Shown here piece by piece: positions 62,325 to 64,000 of a DNA stretch of 64,000 nucleotides. Origin of the DNA: an uncultured Bacteroidia bacterium (lineage in GTDB: Bacteria; Bacteroidota; Bacteroidia; Bacteroidales; UBA932); the NCBI GenBank assembly GCA_902792815.1, contig CADBAY010000003.1:1-64000 (forward strand). The letters run 5' to 3'. Every line of letters begins with the position of its first letter. Position 1 is the stretch's first letter. The notes under the pieces are model-generated. The model was not told the origin of the DNA and ran no database searches. It was given only the letters and a program-made list of their open reading frames with translations. Position numbers and translations under genes: made by a program.

Positions 62325-64000
62325 CTATTGTAGTATGTTACGTATAATTCCGCTGGCCGCCAGCCGGGCGCCTTCTCCGGAACCCTTGATAACCAGAGGG
62401 TAAGCCTCACCGCTATGTATGATGGTCACGTTCTCGGTGCCGCTGATCCAGTAGAACGGGCTGTCTATACCAACCAGCCGCATCTTGATCTCTGCCTTGA
62501 AGGTGCCGTCGTCCCTCCTCCGGAGCGATGCCACGAAGCGCTGCCTGCTGCCCATGGCGTCAAGTTCGTCCTCGCGCTGCACGAACTTGGCCTCGTCCTC
62601 GTCGAGCCTGCGGTAGAAGTCCTCGATGCTGCCCTTAAAATACTCCGGACCGAGCATAGGTACAATCTCTACGTCTTTTTCTTCCAGGGGCACCCCGGCC
62701 TCGCGGGAGAGGATGAGCAGCTTGCGCAGGGCGTCCCGTCCTCCGAGGTCGATACGGGGGTCTTGCTCGGTGAGCCCGTCGGCCTGGGCCTTGCGCAACA
62801 GGGTGGCAAAGCTCTCGCGGCGCGCTCCGTCATAGCCCGTGATGATATAGTTGAGGGTGCAGGAAACCACTGCTTCTATGAGAGTTACGCCGTCTCCGCA
62901 GTTGGCTCCGTCCGATATGGACTGGAGTATGGGGAGGGCGTTACCCACGGTGGTGTCGTAGCGGAAGAAGCATCCGTTTTCGGCAGCGGCGGCCTTGATT
63001 GCCGCATAATCCACATAGGGGATTGCGAGCGAGCGGCGGTTGGAGGTCACGACGCTGATGCCCTTGTTGAACATCGGGATGAACTTGCGCCAGATTTCGG
63101 TGCTGTCGGTGCAGTCGACAAAGATCGAACGGCTCCGGGCGGTCTCGAGCACGCGGTCGGCAAAGTCGTGGCTGCTGGATATCTCTTTGATGTTGATGCG
63201 CTTGCCGGCAGAAGGGAACCGCCCGCCGCAGGCGTCCACTATGTCCTTCAGCGCGCTGCCCACCGCGCCGTGCCCCGCCACGTATACATCCAGGGTTGTC
63301 AGGGCTCTTTCTTCGAAGAATTCACGGTGCACTGCGGCCACGGTGTTTCGCGCCACGTTGGAGCGTACGCTGATGCAGAAGTTGGTGCCGTCTTCGCACT
63401 GCACCTCGCCCAGAGGCTTGATGCCTGCCTCGCGAAGGGCCGTTTCGATGCGGCGTACGGCAGCCTTCGCGCCCACCGGACCCTCGCCTATGAGACACAC
63501 GCGGGTGGTGCCTGACTGCTCGTCGTCAAGAGAGGCCACGCCTTTCCACTCGCCGATTGCGGCATTGCGTGCGCATATGATGGTGCCGGGATTGGACGGG
63601 TCGAAGGTGTTGCGTATGTTGATGGCGATGCCTTTTTCGCGCGCAGGGGCCACCGCCGGGGCGTAGAGTACCTTGGCGCCGTAGCTGGCCATGTCGAACG
63701 CCGCTTTGTAGCTGATTTCGGGAATGGTGCGGGCTGCGCTGACCACCTTGGGGTTGGTGGTCATAATGCCCGGTACGTCGGTCCATATCTCCAGGTCGTC
63801 GGCATCGGTGGCGGCTGCGAACAGCGATGCGCTGTAGTCCGATCCTCCGCGGCCGAGAGTGGTTACGTTCTCGTTCTCGTCGCGGGCTATGAAGCCGGGT
63901 GCCACGAAAATACGCGTCTCGGGATAAGAGTAGATGGTGCGGACAATAGCGGCATATGACTTTTCCGTGTCAACTTCTCCGCCGCTGGTGAAAATCATGT
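62325..64000 (-). CDS. thrA: Bifunctional aspartokinase/homoserine dehydrogenase (5' end beyond the window)
   Basis: The visible 557 or so residues begin inside the aspartokinase domain (TLGRGGSDYSASLFAAA, EIWTDVPGIMTTNP), continue through ACT regulatory domains (VCLIGEGPVGAKAAVRRI, NFCISVRS) and end with the homoserine dehydrogenase domain (VYVAGHGAVGSALKDIV, VDCTDSTEIWRKF, GRDALRKLLILSREAG). It supplies aspartate semialdehyde and homoserine for lysine, diaminopimelate, threonine and methionine. The gene continues past base 64000, so the start is not visible. Confidence 0.93.
   Translation of the reverse strand, partial: MIFTSGGEVDTEKSYAAIVRTIYSYPETRIFVAPGFIARDENENVTTLGRGGSDYSASLFAAATDADDLEIWTDVPGIMTTNPKVVSAARTIPEISYKAAFDMASYGAKVLYAPAVAPAREKGIAINIRNTFDPSNPGTIICARNAAIGEWKGVASLDDEQSGTTRVCLIGEGPVGAKAAVRRIETALREAGIKPLGEVQCEDGTNFCISVRSNVARNTVAAVHREFFEERALTTLDVYVAGHGAVGSALKDIVDACGGRFPSAGKRINIKEISSSHDFADRVLETARSRSIFVDCTDSTEIWRKFIPMFNKGISVVTSNRRSLAIPYVDYAAIKAAAAENGCFFRYDTTVGNALPILQSISDGANCGDGVTLIEAVVSCTLNYIITGYDGARRESFATLLRKAQADGLTEQDPRIDLGGRDALRKLLILSREAGVPLEEKDVEIVPMLGPEYFKGSIEDFYRRLDEDEAKFVQREDELDAMGSRQRFVASLRRRDDGTFKAEIKMRLVGIDSPFYWISGTENVTIIHSGEAYPLVIKGSGEGARLAASGIIRNILQ

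Noticed and set aside
62415..63515. Long + strand frame opposite thrA
   Set aside because: Shadow frame; thrA domains are intact on the minus strand.
1..64000. CRISPR arrays, rRNA genes, insertion sequences
   Set aside because: I saw no regularly spaced short repeats with unique spacers, no rRNA-like stretch and no transposase-like protein.

Overview
The window looks like chromosome from a member of the order Bacteroidales. The evidence is a SusC/SusD pair, many lipoproteins with MKK...C signal peptides, BACON-type and fimbrillin-type surface proteins, a DUF6377-like regulator, the DPP11-type S46 peptidase, and promoter-like boxes of the Bacteroidetes form TAnnTTTG. Gene density is high and GC is moderate to high. 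I cannot name the species; a gut or rumen habitat is an inference from gene content. I see no phage, insertion sequence or CRISPR array.

Region 1 (1-17910, + strand) is one tightly packed operon that looks built to take apart a peptide-cross-linked wall polymer. In order it holds the tail of a protein with a chitobiase-type C-terminal domain, a MurNAc-6-phosphate etherase (murQ), a lamin-tail plus glycosidase-like lipoprotein, a 1418-residue lipoprotein made of pseudomurein-binding-repeat-like modules, a lipoprotein joining such repeats to a transglutaminase-fold cysteine peptidase domain (C288-H322-D337), a second glycosidase-like lipoprotein, a BadF-type amino-sugar kinase, a FucP/NagP-type permease, an Ntn amidohydrolase, a GltS glutamate carrier, an M20-C1B peptidase fusion and an Asp/Glu-specific dipeptidyl-peptidase (DPP11 type). 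Repeats plus a transglutaminase-fold peptidase is the layout of the archaeal-virus pseudomurein endoisopeptidases PeiW and PeiP. This is the best candidate for an undescribed system: a bacterial locus for cutting and scavenging wall polymer, possibly from methanogens.

Region 2 (17907-28303, mostly - strand) holds an arginine deiminase pathway set (deiminase, carbamate kinase, ornithine carbamoyltransferase) with an EamA transporter, a TerB-DnaJ protein, an alpha/beta hydrolase, a small DUF6565-like lipoprotein, an Ntn hydrolase, a 2-hydroxyacid dehydrogenase, a glycerophosphodiesterase, one orphan gene and a mutarotase-like gene.

Region 3 (28324-50796) is a polysaccharide/phosphodiester-utilisation locus. 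A divergent DUF6377-like regulator faces a BACON lipoprotein, a fimbrillin-like lipoprotein, SusC, SusD, three endonuclease/exonuclease/phosphatase (EEP) domains (one fused to a DUF6259-like glycosidase, one separated from an upstream lipoprotein by an in-frame TGA), a second fimbrillin-like lipoprotein preceded by a 53-codon gene, an MFS permease, a fucose-isomerase-like protein, a phosphomannose-isomerase-like protein, a ROK kinase and a GH88 hydrolase.

Region 4 (50785-64000) starts with a DUF4143-type ATPase gene whose promoter carries three 32-bp-phased direct repeats, then tRNA-Ser(GCU). A long leftward housekeeping run follows: thrA (cut by the window edge), dapB, dapA, cdaA, mutS2, manC, an aminopeptidase P, an SDR, comF and an SGNH hydrolase.
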